The notes: generated from the letters alone by a model not told the origin. A stretch of DNA of 64,000 nt from Aureimonas pseudogalii (GCF_014196835.1 NZ_JACIEK010000007.1:1-64000), one strand, 5' to 3'. Counted from the first letter of the stretch, positions 1 to 9,087 are shown. Numbers and translations: made by a program.

Positions 1-161
1 AGCTGATCGCGCTCTTTCCGACCCAGCATCATGGCCTCCGGCAAACCATCGACAGAGGCAGTGAATCAGGTGACGCCCACTTCTTCAACAGCCCCGCTGT
101 TCAGCTTTGCCAGGACGTGGCAGACGTCTTCTGCATCGTTTCCTCCCAGATTGATGCTTGA
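1..161 (+). CDS. C-terminal fragment of an unidentified protein
   Basis: The window opens inside a reading frame (codons begin at base 3) that runs 52 codons to a TGA at 159-161. The last residues read VADVFCIVSSQIDA. A strong intrinsic terminator begins six bases after the stop, which supports this as the true end of a gene. No family is recognised from the fragment and the start lies outside the window. Confidence 0.5.
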   Translation, partial: LIALFPTQHHGLRQTIDRGSESGDAHFFNSPAVQLCQDVADVFCIVSSQIDA

Positions 162-166
162 GACTC

Positions 167-199
167 GCCCGCTCGGTCCTCCCCCGAGCGGGCTTTTTC
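167..199 (+). terminator. Rho-independent terminator
   Basis: A perfect 10-bp stem (gcccgctcgg at 167-176 with ccgagcgggc at 184-193) and a 7-base loop are followed by five T residues. It sits just after the stop codon at 161 and is oriented to end transcription of the gene entering from the left. Confidence 0.85.
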
Positions 200-234
200 T
201 AGTCCGATAGAGGGAACGATGAGGGCGCCGTGTC

Positions 235-1242
235 TCACCGGTTCGACAGAAACCCTCGCCGGCGCAGCCAGACATAGATCGAGGCGGCCGACCCGAGCGC
301 CGCGAAGCCTGCCAGCAGCGTGCCGTGCGGCGAGGCGTTCCAGGGCATGCCGCCGGTGTTCATGCCGAAGAAGCCGGTGACGAGAGTCGCGGGCAGGAGA
401 AGCGCCGAGAGGATCGACAGGACGTAGAGATTGCGGTTGGTGCGCCGGGTCATCTCGAGGTCGATCTCCTCACGCAGCAGCCGCAGATCGGCCTGAACGG
501 CCGAGACGTCGCCCTGCAGCGAGATCGCGCGCTGGCTGAGCTTCTCCACCACGGCGAGCAGCATCTCGCCGAGATCGGGGTCCTTCTCCAGCCGGCCGAG
601 CACGGACCGCAGCCCGGAGACCTGCCGGTTGAGCTGCACCACCTCGCGGCGCGAGGCCGTCAACCCTTGCTGCTCGCGCTCCCAGTCGTTGGAGAGGAGA
701 CTGTCCTCGGCGGTGTGGACGGCCGCCGTCAGCGCCAGGGCGCGGCGCTCGGCGACTTCCAGCACCGCCGAGACGACGAGGTCCAGCGCCTCGGCCTCGT
801 CGGCGGGCCGGGCCCCCGACCCGATCCGCCGACGAATGGTCTCGGCCGATCGCAGCGGATGGTGGCGCGCGGTGATCACGAACCCGGCCCCGACGACGAT
901 CGACAGCGGACCGATGCGGGAGGTCTCGTCCGTGCCGAAATCCACCTCGTAGTCGTGGAGGACGCAGGCGAGCGTGCCCTCCTCGATCAAGGCCTGCTGG
1001 TGGCGGTCGGAGGAGAGCAGCAGCTCGCGAACCCCTTCCGGGATCGCGGCCTGCGCCTCGATCCAGCGCCGGCTCCCCTGGTTGGCGAGGTTGAGATGCA
1101 GCCATCGCAGCGGCGGCGCGCCGGTGCGATGGCTCGGGTCCAGCACCGCCTCGGCGACGGCCCGCGCGTCGTGCCCCTCGAAATCGAACCCCCAGACGAG
1201 GTCGGCACGCAGCGAAGCGAAGGGGGTCGGCGAAGCGGTCAT
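235..1242 (-). CDS. zntB: CorA/ZntB-family divalent cation transporter
   Basis: A 335-residue CorA-superfamily protein, probably an inner-membrane zinc or magnesium transporter of the ZntB branch. The N-terminal two thirds is the cytoplasmic funnel domain, ending in a long charged helix (about 190-265). The C-terminus has two membrane helices (about 272-292 and 303-323), separated by the signature GMN at about 293-295. The loop continues TGGMPW rather than the MPE of classical CorA, which favours ZntB. The ATG at 1242 (MTASPTPF) starts the family-length protein; an upstream in-frame extension is arginine/proline-rich and unlike the family. It lies 107 bases downstream of the PPK2 gene on the same strand. 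The ion carried is inferred. Confidence 0.85.
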   Translation of the reverse strand: MTASPTPFASLRADLVWGFDFEGHDARAVAEAVLDPSHRTGAPPLRWLHLNLANQGSRRWIEAQAAIPEGVRELLLSSDRHQQALIEEGTLACVLHDYEVDFGTDETSRIGPLSIVVGAGFVITARHHPLRSAETIRRRIGSGARPADEAEALDLVVSAVLEVAERRALALTAAVHTAEDSLLSNDWEREQQGLTASRREVVQLNRQVSGLRSVLGRLEKDPDLGEMLLAVVEKLSQRAISLQGDVSAVQADLRLLREEIDLEMTRRTNRNLYVLSILSALLLPATLVTGFFGMNTGGMPWNASPHGTLLAGFAALGSAASIYVWLRRRGFLSNR

Positions 1243-1349
1243 GGCGGCGGATCGATGCAAGGCAGGCGGCAAGGCCGCGGGAAGACACGCGACGGGAAAC
1301 ACGCCACGCGGACCGGCGGGTCGCCGCATTCGCGCGGCGCTCCCCCCCG

Positions 1350-2276
1350 TCAGTAGCGGTTGGGCACGATCATCTCGGCGGGAACGGGATGGCGCTCGTA
1401 GTCGGCGTGCCGCACCCGGCCCGGCAGCGTCACGAGCGGCTTCTCGACCTCGCCATAGGGGATCTGGTCGAGGAGATGGCGGATGCAGTTGAGCCGTGCC
1501 TTCTTCTTGTCCACGGCCTCCACCACCCACCAGGGCGCCTCGGGAATGTGGGTACGCTCGAGCATGGCCTCCTTGGCGCGGGTGTAGTCCTCCCAGCGCC
1601 GCCGGCTCTCGACGTCCATCGGCGACAGCTTCCACTGCTTCAGGGGATCGTGGATGCGCATGTTGAAGCGGAACTCCTGCTCCTCGTCGGTGATCGAGAA
1701 CCAGTACTTGATCAGCACCACGCCGGAGCGCACGAGCATCCGCTCGAACTCGGGAACGGAGCGGAAGAACTCCTCGACCTCGGTCTCGCTGCAGAAGCCC
1801 ATCACCCGCTCGACACCGGCTCGGTTGTACCAGGAGCGGTCGAACAGCACCATTTCGCCGCCCGCCGGCAGATGCGGCACGTAGCGCTGGAAATACCATT
1901 GGCTGCGCTCGCGCTCGGAGGGCGCGGGCAGCGCGACGACGCGGCAGACGCGCGGATTGAGGCGCTGCGTGATGCGCTTGATGGCGCCGCCCTTGCCCGC
2001 GGAATCGCGGCCCTCGAAGAGCACGACGACCTTCAGCTTCTGCGCCTGCACCCAGTCCTGCAGCCGCACGAGTTCGCGTTGCAGGCGGAACAGCTCGCGG
2101 AAATAGACGCCCCTCTCGATGTCGGCACCCGTCGGCGGCTGGTTCGCGCCGAAGAGCATGCGGTCCAGCCGCTCCTCGTCCATCGCGACCTCGAACTCCT
2201 CGTCGAAACTGTCGGCGAGATCGCTGCGGATGCGGTCGTAGTCGACGGCGAGGCGCGCCATGCTGTCTTCGTTCAT
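1350..2276 (-). CDS. ppk2: Polyphosphate kinase 2 (PPK2 family)
   Basis: A 308-residue PPK2-family enzyme that moves phosphate between polyphosphate and nucleoside di- or monophosphates. The P-loop motif EGRDSAGKGG is at about 88-97 and the Walker B/lid region FDRSWYNRAGVE at about 145-156, both diagnostic. A basic segment (RSQWYFQRYVPHLP, about 124-137) fits polyphosphate binding. The start at 2276 (MNEDSMARL) is preceded by GGAGAG about 7 bases upstream; a longer frame to 2381 lacks a site and adds non-family residues. Length matches single-domain, class I-like PPK2 enzymes. Whether it prefers ADP or GDP cannot be told here. It is upstream of the cation transporter on the same strand, possibly cotranscribed. 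Confidence 0.92.
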   Translation of the reverse strand: MNEDSMARLAVDYDRIRSDLADSFDEEFEVAMDEERLDRMLFGANQPPTGADIERGVYFRELFRLQRELVRLQDWVQAQKLKVVVLFEGRDSAGKGGAIKRITQRLNPRVCRVVALPAPSERERSQWYFQRYVPHLPAGGEMVLFDRSWYNRAGVERVMGFCSETEVEEFFRSVPEFERMLVRSGVVLIKYWFSITDEEQEFRFNMRIHDPLKQWKLSPMDVESRRRWEDYTRAKEAMLERTHIPEAPWWVVEAVDKKKARLNCIRHLLDQIPYGEVEKPLVTLPGRVRHADYERHPVPAEMIVPNRY

Positions 2277-2520
2277 CGGGTCTCTCCGCAAGGGTTTCAC
2301 ACGACCGTGACAAGGTTTTTTATCGATGGTGTGACGGTTTGCGGGAACGGCGAAAAGAAGCGCCCGTCGCCCCGTCCGCAACAGGCAACGGCCACGGCTG
2401 GCACGGCCGGCGACGTGCTGGAACGCGGAAGGCAGGCGCCGGACCTCGCGCGTTTTCCGTGTTCCGCGCGAACGGCGTGCTACAGGGTCTCATTCGCGGC
2501 GACAGGAAGGACGACACGAC

Positions 2521-2709
2521 ATGATGGACGGCGAAGAGGTCTATCGCACCCGCCTGGCGGACGCGCTCGCGGCGGCCGAGCGCGAGACGCTCGTCCACGC
2601 CCGGCAGCGGCACCTGACGGCGGCCGCCGCGTGGCAAGTGCTTCTCGATCTCGAGATCGAGCGCAAGGACGAGAACATGCGGTCGGACAAGCCGCCGACG
2701 AAGGCATGA
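2521..2709 (+). CDS. Small conserved-looking hypothetical protein
   Basis: A 62-residue hydrophilic, helical protein beginning MMDGEEVYRTRLADAL and rich in Ala, Arg and Glu, with no signal peptide or membrane segment. It starts 244 bases upstream of the divergently transcribed ppk2 gene and has a weak purine-rich site (aggaaggacg) before the ATG. The sequence is evenly composed and reads like a real small protein, but no family is recognised. Confidence 0.5.
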   Translation: MMDGEEVYRTRLADALAAAERETLVHARQRHLTAAAAWQVLLDLEIERKDENMRSDKPPTKA

Positions 2710-2907
2710 CGCCCGGCCTCCGGGCCTTGCGGGTCCGACGGGCCGTCTGGCGACGCTTGGATCGTCATGGAAGCTCGCCGGTTCGGCGAGCGACGCTCAT
2801 CGGATAGGGCATGACGGGAGGACGCGGCGCTTCGACGACGCGCCCTCGACGTCAATCGGCCACCGCGGCGGTTGCCCGGCTCTCGCCGACGAGCCGACCC
2901 CGCCCGT

Positions 2908-4986
2908 TCAGGCGCTCATCTTCTGGAAGCCGTCGTCGCCGAGCGACAGATCGAAGCCCGTGCCGGCGCCCTGGTCGCGCACGATCGCTGCCGTCGCCGG
3001 ACGGCTCGGGGCGACATGCGTCTCGCGGAAGGCTTCGACCTTGGCCTGAAGAGCGCGGATCGAGGCCTGCCGGCCGCCGGACGCTGCATCCCTCACGGGC
3101 TGCTGCGCCAGCTTGAAGAAGGAGGCGCTCTCCTCCAGCCGGCCCGCCTCGGCCGAAAGCTGCGCGGCGGTCGCCGACATTTCGTTGGCGGCGCCCGAGT
3201 TCGACTGCGTCACCTGGTCGAGCTGCTGGATCGCCTGGTTGATCTGGTCGATGCCCACCGACTGCTCGCGGCACGCCGCGGAAATCTCGGACACGAGCTC
3301 GGCCGTGCGCTGGATGTCGGGCACGAGCGCATCGAGCATCTGACCGGCTTCCTCGGAGGTGAGAAGCGTCTGCGAGGCGAGTGTCCCGATGTCGCGCGCG
3401 GCATCCTGCGAACGCTCGGCGAGCTTGCGAACCTCGGAGGCGACGACCGCGAAGCCCTTGCCATGGCTCCCGGCGCGCGCCGCCTCGATCGCCGCGTTCA
3501 GCGCCAGGAGGTCTGTCTGGCGGGCGATCTCCTGGATCACCGAGATCCTCTCGGCGATGGTGCGCATCGCCAGCACGGACGCCGTGACCGCGGCGCCCGT
3601 CTTCTGCGCGTTGGTCGAGGCCTGCGCCGCGATCTTCTCGGTGGTGGAGGCATTGTCGGCGTTCTGGCGCACGTTCGCCGACATCTGCTCGATCGCGGCG
3701 GACGCCTCCTCGGAGGCCGCGGCCTGTTCCGTCGAGCCCGACGACAGGCGCTCGGCGGTGGTGGCCGACTGCGTGGAGCCGGACGCCACCTGCGAGGCCG
3801 ACCGCGCCACCTCCGACGCGACGTCCGACAGCTTGGTGCTCATGGCGTTCATCGAGCGCAGGAGATCGCCGATCTCGTCCTGCGTCGTCACGTCGACATG
3901 CTGCGAGACGTCGCCCGCGCCGATGTCGTCGGCCAGCTTCACCGCCTTGCGCAGCCCGCGCGAGATCGAAAGCGACATCCACGCCGCGGCGCCGGCGCCG
4001 AGCACCAGCCCGCCCAGAACGAGGGCCAGCAGGATGTTGCGGGTCGTCAGGTAGCTCTCCTGCGTCTCGACGATCATCCGATCGGCGACGCCGGTCTCGC
4101 TCGCGATCAAAGCGCGGGTCTGCGCGATGATTGCAAGAATCTGCGGACGAACGTCCGAGATGATTCGCTCCACGGCCTTGGCGTCGGTGTTGGCCTGGGC
4201 GAGCGCGAAGATCTCGTCGGCGGCCGATTTGAGGCGCGTCCATTCCGACGTCATCTGCCCGGCGACGGCCGCGTAGGGCGTCGAAGCCGCATTGGTGCCG
4301 AGGATGTCGAAGCTCTTCGCCAGCTTGCCCAGCATTTCGGAATAGGGGCCCTTCAGCGCCTCCAGCTGACTCTGGTCGTCCTCGGCAATGCCGTTGGAGA
4401 TCTGCAGGGCGAAGGTCGGCAGGTTTCCGCGCAGATCGCTGACGGCGTCGCGCAAGGGGCCGGTGGCACCCTCCTTCGACAGGCCGTCGCGCAGCGCCGT
4501 GAGCTCGGCCTGGACCTGATGCAGAAGCGGTATGAACTGCGAGCGGTTCAGCTCGCTCGCCCGCACGTTCCCGTTCTTCTGCAGAAGGTCCATCACGCCG
4601 TCCACCGCCGGCACGTAGGCCTTCCACGCGTCGATGACGGTGCCCGCCTCGGCGACCGAGGCCGTGTCCTCGGGCGGGATCCCGCTCCGATAGGTTCCAA
4701 GGAGATCGATCGTCGCCTTGATCTGCGTTTCGATGGACTGCCGCAACTCGGCCTTCTTGCCGTCGTCGTGAATGTAGGTCATCGCGTTGAGCGATCGCCC
4801 GACCGCCTCGGTCGACGCCCAGACCTCGCCCAGCCGCTTCGACTGCGCGAAGGGCTGCACCGTGAAGGCCGTCATCGTTTTGTTGGCATGCTCGAGACTG
4901 GAGACGCCGTAATAACCGGCCGTCGCCAGGAGCACGAGCACGGACGCGAACGAGGTCGCCAGTTTGGTCTTGATGGAAATGCGCAT
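2908..4986 (-). CDS. Methyl-accepting chemotaxis protein
   Basis: A 692-residue transmembrane chemoreceptor. An N-terminal membrane helix (about 8-28) leads into a periplasmic helical sensor domain of about 280 residues. A second helix (about 316-337, rich in L, G and A) is followed by a HAMP domain (about 338-390) and a cytoplasmic signalling domain. The signalling hairpin tip ([20 protein letters not shown] then [18 protein letters not shown], about 490-535) is the most conserved part of the MCP family. It would pass ligand signals to CheA through CheW; the ligand is unknown. The C-terminus has no NWETF-like pentapeptide for CheR/CheB docking. No other chemotaxis genes lie nearby, so it is an orphan receptor. 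Confidence 0.95.
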   Translation of the reverse strand: MRISIKTKLATSFASVLVLLATAGYYGVSSLEHANKTMTAFTVQPFAQSKRLGEVWASTEAVGRSLNAMTYIHDDGKKAELRQSIETQIKATIDLLGTYRSGIPPEDTASVAEAGTVIDAWKAYVPAVDGVMDLLQKNGNVRASELNRSQFIPLLHQVQAELTALRDGLSKEGATGPLRDAVSDLRGNLPTFALQISNGIAEDDQSQLEALKGPYSEMLGKLAKSFDILGTNAASTPYAAVAGQMTSEWTRLKSAADEIFALAQANTDAKAVERIISDVRPQILAIIAQTRALIASETGVADRMIVETQESYLTTRNILLALVLGGLVLGAGAAAWMSLSISRGLRKAVKLADDIGAGDVSQHVDVTTQDEIGDLLRSMNAMSTKLSDVASEVARSASQVASGSTQSATTAERLSSGSTEQAAASEEASAAIEQMSANVRQNADNASTTEKIAAQASTNAQKTGAAVTASVLAMRTIAERISVIQEIARQTDLLALNAAIEAARAGSHGKGFAVVASEVRKLAERSQDAARDIGTLASQTLLTSEEAGQMLDALVPDIQRTAELVSEISAACREQSVGIDQINQAIQQLDQVTQSNSGAANEMSATAAQLSAEAGRLEESASFFKLAQQPVRDAASGGRQASIRALQAKVEAFRETHVAPSRPATAAIVRDQGAGTGFDLSLGDDGFQKMSA

Positions 4987-5393
4987 CGACGGCCCCCGGA
5001 AGTGTTAAGGCGCTAAGCTCACATGAATGTGTTGATGTCGGATGAGCAGGTGTCTCACGATCCCAAAAAATTTTACCCGAGGCGGAACCAATTCCCGCCG
5101 GGCCCGATCGCCGTCGCTTCGAGGTAGGGTGGCTCCCCTCGCGGGTTCCGGCGCCCCTGAGCGATCGGTAGAGGTGGGGAAAGATGAGACGCAGCGGCAA
5201 GCGCCTTACGCGGGCATCGTGCCGCTCGTCCTCGCATAGACGCTCCATCCTCGCGGGATCTGGCGCCGTTTCTCTCGCCAACGATCGATTGATAGCTAAG
5301 AATGACAGTTCGCATTCCATGCCATTCAGACAGGCTTGCACACGTTTGGAGCGCAAATAATACTCATCGGTTTATTTTTTGGGCCCCAAGTCG
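4987..5393. other. 407-base divergent intergenic region
   Basis: This gap separates the MCP gene (leftward) from the secreted pilin-like operon (rightward). No convincing gene is seen; short open frames here have unlikely composition. The right end turns AT-rich (5340-5380) and holds the candidate promoter listed separately. Promoters for both flanking genes are expected here. Confidence 0.5.
5336..5363 (+). promoter_or_regulatory. Candidate sigma-70 promoter of the secreted pilin-like operon
   Basis: TTGCAC at 5336-5341 and TAATAC at 5358-5363 are separated by 16 bases in a locally AT-rich stretch. They lie about 30 bases upstream of the ATG at 5394. It is the best match seen by eye; no transcript data support it. 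Confidence 0.35.
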
Positions 5394-5873
5394 ATGTCGA
5401 AGATCAAGTCCACCTTTCTCCTCACGACGGTCCTGGCGGGCGGCTGGCTGCCCTCTCCGGCGGGAGCCGCGACCAACAGCGTGACGTTCACGGGAACGGT
5501 CACCACCACCTGCGCGATCGCCATCGTCAACGGGACGGGAACGCTGGCTCCGAACGGCGCGCTGAGCAACATGAGCTCGAAGAACCCGGGCGGCGTCCCG
5601 GCAACGGTAGAGATCACCACGACGGGCGGGGTGCGGGTCAGCCTGGACGCAGTGTCCTCGGCGACCGTCCCTTCCGCCGACCTCAGCAGCACCGTGTGGA
5701 CGCCGACCTATTCGATGCTCGGCGCTCAGAGCGTCGCGGAAACCGGCACGGCCACGCTGATGACGGGATCGGGCACCCGCAGCATGAACGTACACCTGAC
5801 CGGCACCAAGGCGGGCGCGGACACGTTCATGGGAGGCACCTATGCGGCGACGGTCACCGTGCGATGCGAATAG
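5394..5873 (+). CDS. Secreted beta-rich pilin/spore-coat-U-like protein
   Basis: A 159-residue exported protein. Residues 1-25 form a clear signal peptide (MSKIK, hydrophobic core, cleavage near AGA-AT). The mature part is Gly/Thr/Ser/Val-rich with beta-strand spacing, an early Cys (TTTCAIA) and a final Cys in the ending TVRCE, suggesting one disulphide. The ending GGTYAATVTVRCE resembles secreted pilins and spore-coat-U-like subunits. A second copy of the fold (6739-7242, ending RAEQTVRCE) closes the operon. The ATG at 5394 is preferred over an in-frame TTG at 5379. The stop overlaps the next start by ten bases. Family membership is inferred from pattern. Confidence 0.6.
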   Translation: MSKIKSTFLLTTVLAGGWLPSPAGAATNSVTFTGTVTTTCAIAIVNGTGTLAPNGALSNMSSKNPGGVPATVEITTTGGVRVSLDAVSSATVPSADLSSTVWTPTYSMLGAQSVAETGTATLMTGSGTRSMNVHLTGTKAGADTFMGGTYAATVTVRCE

Positions 5874-6268
5874 CCGGCCTCGTCCTCGGGCTCGCCGCGC
5901 CCGCCCTCGTCTGCGCCTTCGCCGGCGCTGCCGAAGCCCAGTCGATGACGCCGATGCGCGGCGAGGTGCGGAGCCTCAGCGACTCCTTCGCGGTCCGCGT
6001 CTTCCCGGCAAACCCCTACGGCAAGCCCATCCGCGTCGAGATCCACGTCTACGATCAGGACTTCGTGGCGATCGAGGATGCGCGGATCTCCGTTGCCACG
6101 TTGATGCTGTCCGCGAACGCCTCGCGTCCGGTGATCGTCGCCATTCCCTTCGCCGGCCGTCGGGAACGCAAGGTCCGCATCTGCGCCGAAAGCATCCCCT
6201 TCCCCAACACTCAAGCACAAGTCAGAGCGCAGATATGTGGCAAGTTCCTGGGAAAACGCGCCTTTTGA
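5864..6268 (+). CDS. Single-domain fimbrial-chaperone-like secreted protein
   Basis: A 134-residue protein with an N-terminal signal peptide (MRIAGLVLGLAAP, cleavage near AEAQ). The mature region resembles the first domain of PapD-type pilus chaperones: VRVFPANPYGKPIRVEI, a strand pattern through SRPVIVAIPF, then RKVRICAESIPF and a final Cys-containing strand. Classical chaperones are about 230 residues with two Ig-like domains; the second domain is absent here. Its ATG lies inside the end of the preceding gene, so translation is probably coupled, and its own 3' end overlaps the next gene by 34 bases. A role in folding or delivering the two pilin-like neighbours is inferred. Confidence 0.5.
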   Translation: MRIAGLVLGLAAPALVCAFAGAAEAQSMTPMRGEVRSLSDSFAVRVFPANPYGKPIRVEIHVYDQDFVAIEDARISVATLMLSANASRPVIVAIPFAGRRERKVRICAESIPFPNTQAQVRAQICGKFLGKRAF

Positions 6269-6735
6269 TCGGTCTCGGCCTCGGCCTCGCGCTCGCCCCG
6301 ATCGCATCCGCTCACGGCGAAGACATCTACTACCTGAACCAGAGCCAGAGCGGTTTCAATCTGCCGGGCGTCTCGCTTCCGCAGGGACAGGACGAGGTTC
6401 GCGCGGCCGATGGCACGACTTGCCGCTCCGCCGTCGGCGGCTCCGGGGCCTATCTCGACGTCGGCGCGATCAACGGATCCAACAACCGCAATGGCGACGT
6501 CGCCACCTACGGGCGCGTCGTCATTCCGCTCGGTGGCGGCAGCAAGCGCATGAACTGCACCGAACTCTACGATCTCGAGATCGCGCGGCTGCGGGCGGAG
6601 CTCAAGCTCCTGCAGATGGGCGTTTCCAACGGCCCTTCGGCGGTCGCCGTCGCCTCGCCCGGCAACGGCGAGCCAGCACCGGACGCAGCCTGGGCGAACA
6701 CGGGCTGGTCGGATGCCAAGACGAAGAGGAACTAG
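6235..6735 (+). CDS. Secreted protein of the pilin-like operon, function unknown
   Basis: A 166-residue protein with a textbook signal peptide (MWQVPGKTR, a Leu/Gly core, cleavage after IASA). The mature protein has two Cys (TTCRSAVGG and RMNCTELYDL), a glycine-rich central region, and a short amphipathic helix (LYDLEIARLRAELKLLQMG, about 118-136) that could mediate oligomerisation. The start lies inside the chaperone-like gene, overlapping by 34 bases in another frame. No named family is recognised. Its operon position between the chaperone-like protein and the second pilin-like protein suggests an accessory or anchoring subunit of the same surface structure. Confidence 0.5.
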   Translation: MWQVPGKTRLLIGLGLGLALAPIASAHGEDIYYLNQSQSGFNLPGVSLPQGQDEVRAADGTTCRSAVGGSGAYLDVGAINGSNNRNGDVATYGRVVIPLGGGSKRMNCTELYDLEIARLRAELKLLQMGVSNGPSAVAVASPGNGEPAPDAAWANTGWSDAKTKRN

Positions 6736-6738
6736 GCG

Positions 6739-7242
6739 GTGACCGCCTTTCCGCTTCGCCGGGCGTGCGCCGCCGCGCTGGGCTGGTGGTGGCTGCTGAC
6801 CGGACCGGCCTCGGCGCTCGTGGACGTGCGCATCGGCACCTGCACGATCATCGTCTCCGCGCCGGGCGTCCTCACGGCGTCGGCGGACCTCAAGACGCTG
6901 TCGACCGTCAATCCCGGAGGAAGCCCGGGCCGCGTCCAGATATCGACGCTGATCAACGGCTCGTTTCCGCACGCGACATGCAGCCTGGTCGTCCAGCTGA
7001 ACTGCTTCCGCGTGTCGGTGGTGCAACCCAGCCATTTCTCGGTCTATCCCACGACCGGAAACGACGCCGTCGCCTTCACCGGCATCTGGCGGCCGCAGGG
7101 CGGATCGTCGCTGCTCGACGTCCTGTCGGCCATCATTCTCAATGGCAACCAGTCGCTCGACCTGCACCTCACCGCGACCAAGACCAGCGGCACGTTTGCC
7201 GCCGGCACGTATCGGGCGGAGCAGACCGTTCGCTGCGAGTAG
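6739..7242 (+). CDS. Secreted pilin-like protein, paralogue of the first operon gene
   Basis: A 167-residue exported protein starting at GTG, three bases after the previous stop. The signal peptide (PLRRACAAALGWWWLL, cleavage near ASA-LV) is followed by a beta-rich domain containing GTCTIIVSAPG, STVNPGGSPG and the ending GTYRAEQTVRCE. These features match the product of 5394-5873 in order (CAIA/CTII, NPGG, GTY...TVRCE). It has four Cys against two in the paralogue. No usher gene is present nearby, so how the proteins cross the outer membrane is unclear. Confidence 0.55.
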   Translation: MTAFPLRRACAAALGWWWLLTGPASALVDVRIGTCTIIVSAPGVLTASADLKTLSTVNPGGSPGRVQISTLINGSFPHATCSLVVQLNCFRVSVVQPSHFSVYPTTGNDAVAFTGIWRPQGGSSLLDVLSAIILNGNQSLDLHLTATKTSGTFAAGTYRAEQTVRCE

Positions 7243-7629
7243 CGCGGATCGATGCGTTCGACGCGAACCGAAGACCGTCGCCGGACGATGAAAGCCGGCC
7301 GGCGGCCGCATTCTGCTTCGAGACGCCGCGCCGGCCGCACCGGTCTCCACGACGACGAACGCGGTGACATGACGTTCGCCGGGGCTTCAACGACAACGCC
7401 CTCGCAGGACCGCCGGTGCCGGCAGGTGACCCGCGGCATCGACCTGCCCGGTCGTGCACCCGGGTTGCGCCAGCGGTATCGAGGCGATGCGCAGCGGCGG
7501 CAGCCTCCCAAGAACTGGTAGGGTTGCAGGGGTTAACGTCGTCCAGCCTACAAAATGATCGGCTCCCTCGTGGATCGAAGCCTTGCCCGTCACATTGCCC
7601 CTCTGCGTTTCCGCCGGAGTGGACCCGAC
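7243..7629. other. 387-base gap with no supported gene
   Basis: Between the pilin-like operon and a small gene at 7630. An open frame at 7252-7521 is Arg/Pro-rich and has no ribosome-binding site, so it is not accepted. A loose promoter-like pair (TTGCAG near 7524, TACAAA near 7549) lies upstream of the next gene. Nothing else stands out. Confidence 0.4.
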
Positions 7630-7839
7630 ATGACCAAACTCGACCGCATCGACCTGCTGACCCTGGCGCTCGAGCTCCGGCTTGCGGCACGCCTCGGCAT
7701 CCCGGCTCTCGCGGCGGAGCAGACGCGGCTGACGCCGGCTCTGCTTCTCGAAGCCGCCCACGCGCTGGAAAGCGCCTCCCGACTGGCACCGCCCCCGAGC
7801 GGGACGGTGGTGCCCCTGCCGAGGCTGAATCGTGCCTGA
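7630..7839 (+). CDS. Small hypothetical protein
   Basis: A 69-residue, mostly helical, Leu/Ala-rich soluble protein beginning MTKLDRIDLLTLALELRLAAR. Amphipathic spacing of leucines suggests a short helical bundle. The ATG at 7630 is favoured because the upstream extension to 7555 is basic and unlike the rest. It ends 3 bases before the end of the convergent gene at 7843. No family is recognised. Confidence 0.45.
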   Translation: MTKLDRIDLLTLALELRLAARLGIPALAAEQTRLTPALLLEAAHALESASRLAPPPSGTVVPLPRLNRA

Positions 7840-7842
7840 AAC

Positions 7843-8067
7843 CTAATGTTCGACATGCGTGACGTCGACCACCGTCGCATCGTCGTTCGCATCGACCCGT
7901 GAGACGCTGATCTCGTCGTGGTCGATGCCTCTGGCGCTTCCCGCCGCCTTGGCCTGCACGCGGGCATCCTCCGGACTGTCGGCCGTGACGCGGCCTGTCT
8001 CGATCACGTCCTTTTCGCCGGTGTTGCCGGTGAGGAGATACTTGACGTCGAAATCGGGCATGAGCAT
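7843..8067 (-). CDS. Small acidic hypothetical protein
   Basis: A 74-residue acidic protein. After the start it reads MPDFDVKYLLTGNTGEKDVI, then VTADSPEDARVQAKAAG, and ends VVDVTHVEH. The layout resembles a single compact alpha/beta domain, with no signal peptide or membrane helix. The start may be the Met at 8067 or the third residue at 8061. Composition is convincing, but the function is unknown. Confidence 0.55.
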   Translation of the reverse strand: MLMPDFDVKYLLTGNTGEKDVIETGRVTADSPEDARVQAKAAGSARGIDHDEISVSRVDANDDATVVDVTHVEH

Positions 8068-8334
8068 CGCTTTCTGCTGCGTGGATCAGGAGAGATACCG
8101 CGCGGCGATGCGGCGACCACATGCAATTGGGCAGGCAAGACCGGGTGTGGACGACGGCCCGGCCGCCGAACCCGGGCCGCTCGATCCCGCGGAGGCCGCC
8201 CACGGAGCTCGTCGCATCGGGACCGGTCGAAGCGGGGTCGCCCGTGATGCGAAGCTCTGCGTCGACGCGCTCGCCCCGGAAGCGGAACCATCCCGCCCTC
8301 GTCTCCCTTGCTCGCGAGACCAGCAAGGAGAGCG

Positions 8335-8610
8335 ATGATGGCAGACCGCAACGAGACGACACCCGCAACGGAGAAGCCTCTGGTTCGCGACGACGGATCG
8401 AAGGTCGCGACGGAGGGAAGCCCCTCGGGTGAGACGGAAACCGAGAAGGTTCGGCGCGAGGAGAGCAGGCTCCCCAACCGGGGCGTGTCTCCCGATTACA
8501 CCGACCCCGTCGATGAAGACGGGATCGCCGTCATCGACGAGTCCCCAGCGGGCGAACACGGCGATCCGTCCTTGCCGGGCACTTCAAGGGGAACGACGAC
8601 GATCCGGTAA
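8335..8610 (+). CDS. Small hydrophilic hypothetical protein
   Basis: A 91-residue, strongly hydrophilic and probably disordered protein, rich in Glu, Asp, Thr, Arg and Ser (MMADRNETTPATEKPLV start). A good ribosome-binding site, AAGGAG at 8325-8330, lies four bases before the ATG at 8335 and decides the start. No domain is recognised. The composition is like that of small stress-associated proteins in this group, but that is only an impression. Confidence 0.5.
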   Translation: MMADRNETTPATEKPLVRDDGSKVATEGSPSGETETEKVRREESRLPNRGVSPDYTDPVDEDGIAVIDESPAGEHGDPSLPGTSRGTTTIR

Positions 8611-9053
8611 GCGGCGGCCGATTGACCGATCGAGACATCGGGAACAAGCGCCTCGGCCCCGAAGAGTGAGCCGCCCCACCTCCTGCGGACGCCACGTCAT
8701 GAAAGAAGGACGTCCTTGCCGGGGGAGAACCGGCAAGCACGTCTCGGAAGGGCCAGCGATGGCGGGAAAAATCGTGCCGCCCGCTCACCGCGGTCGCCGA
8801 GAGGACCGGCCGCCGCGAAGTTCTGGAATTCGTCGGCGCACCGATTGGGGGGCGAGGGTCGGAATCTCGGAGCGAGACATGCCGAGATCGGCGACTTCGC
8901 GCGGGGAGGGACAGTTCATCTCGGCGGCCGCGTTGCGATACCGGCACCATCTGGACGGATCGAGCGAGGCTCGTTGAAATCTGCCCTTGTCCGCTATCGG
9001 CGACGCGCATGGCACCCTTAAGGGGATAGCGTAGAGGACACGGCGCCCAAAAC
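8611..9053. other. Long gap without a supportable gene
   Basis: About 440 bases between a small + gene and the minus-strand terminator near 9054. Several overlapping open frames exist on both strands (for example 8716-9021 and 8759-8977), but all are Arg/Pro/Ser-rich and lack good start contexts. Remnants of decayed small genes are possible; no motif supports any of them. Confidence 0.4.
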
Positions 9054-9087
9054 GAAAAAGCCGCCTGGGATCGCTCCCGGCGGCTTC
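9054..9087 (-). terminator. Rho-independent terminator after the diguanylate cyclase gene
   Basis: On the minus strand an 8-bp stem AAGCCGCC/GGCGGCTT, extended by GGGA/TCCC, is followed by TTTTTC. It lies about 140 bases past the stop of the GGDEF gene at 9230. Confidence 0.75.

Noticed and set aside
325-1356. 343-codon open frame on the plus strand
   Set aside because: It is opposite the ZntB-type transporter gene; its protein is Arg/Gly/Pro-rich without any domain, as expected from high-GC antisense frames.
2852-5356. 834-codon open frame overlapping the chemoreceptor on the same strand
   Set aside because: It is out of frame with the chemoreceptor, whose domains are complete; the alternative protein is composed almost entirely of Arg, Gly, Ala and Asp.
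8716-9021. Overlapping small frames in the 8.6-9.05 kb gap
   Set aside because: Arg/Pro/Ser-rich, no clear start sites, and no match between strands or frames to a known motif.
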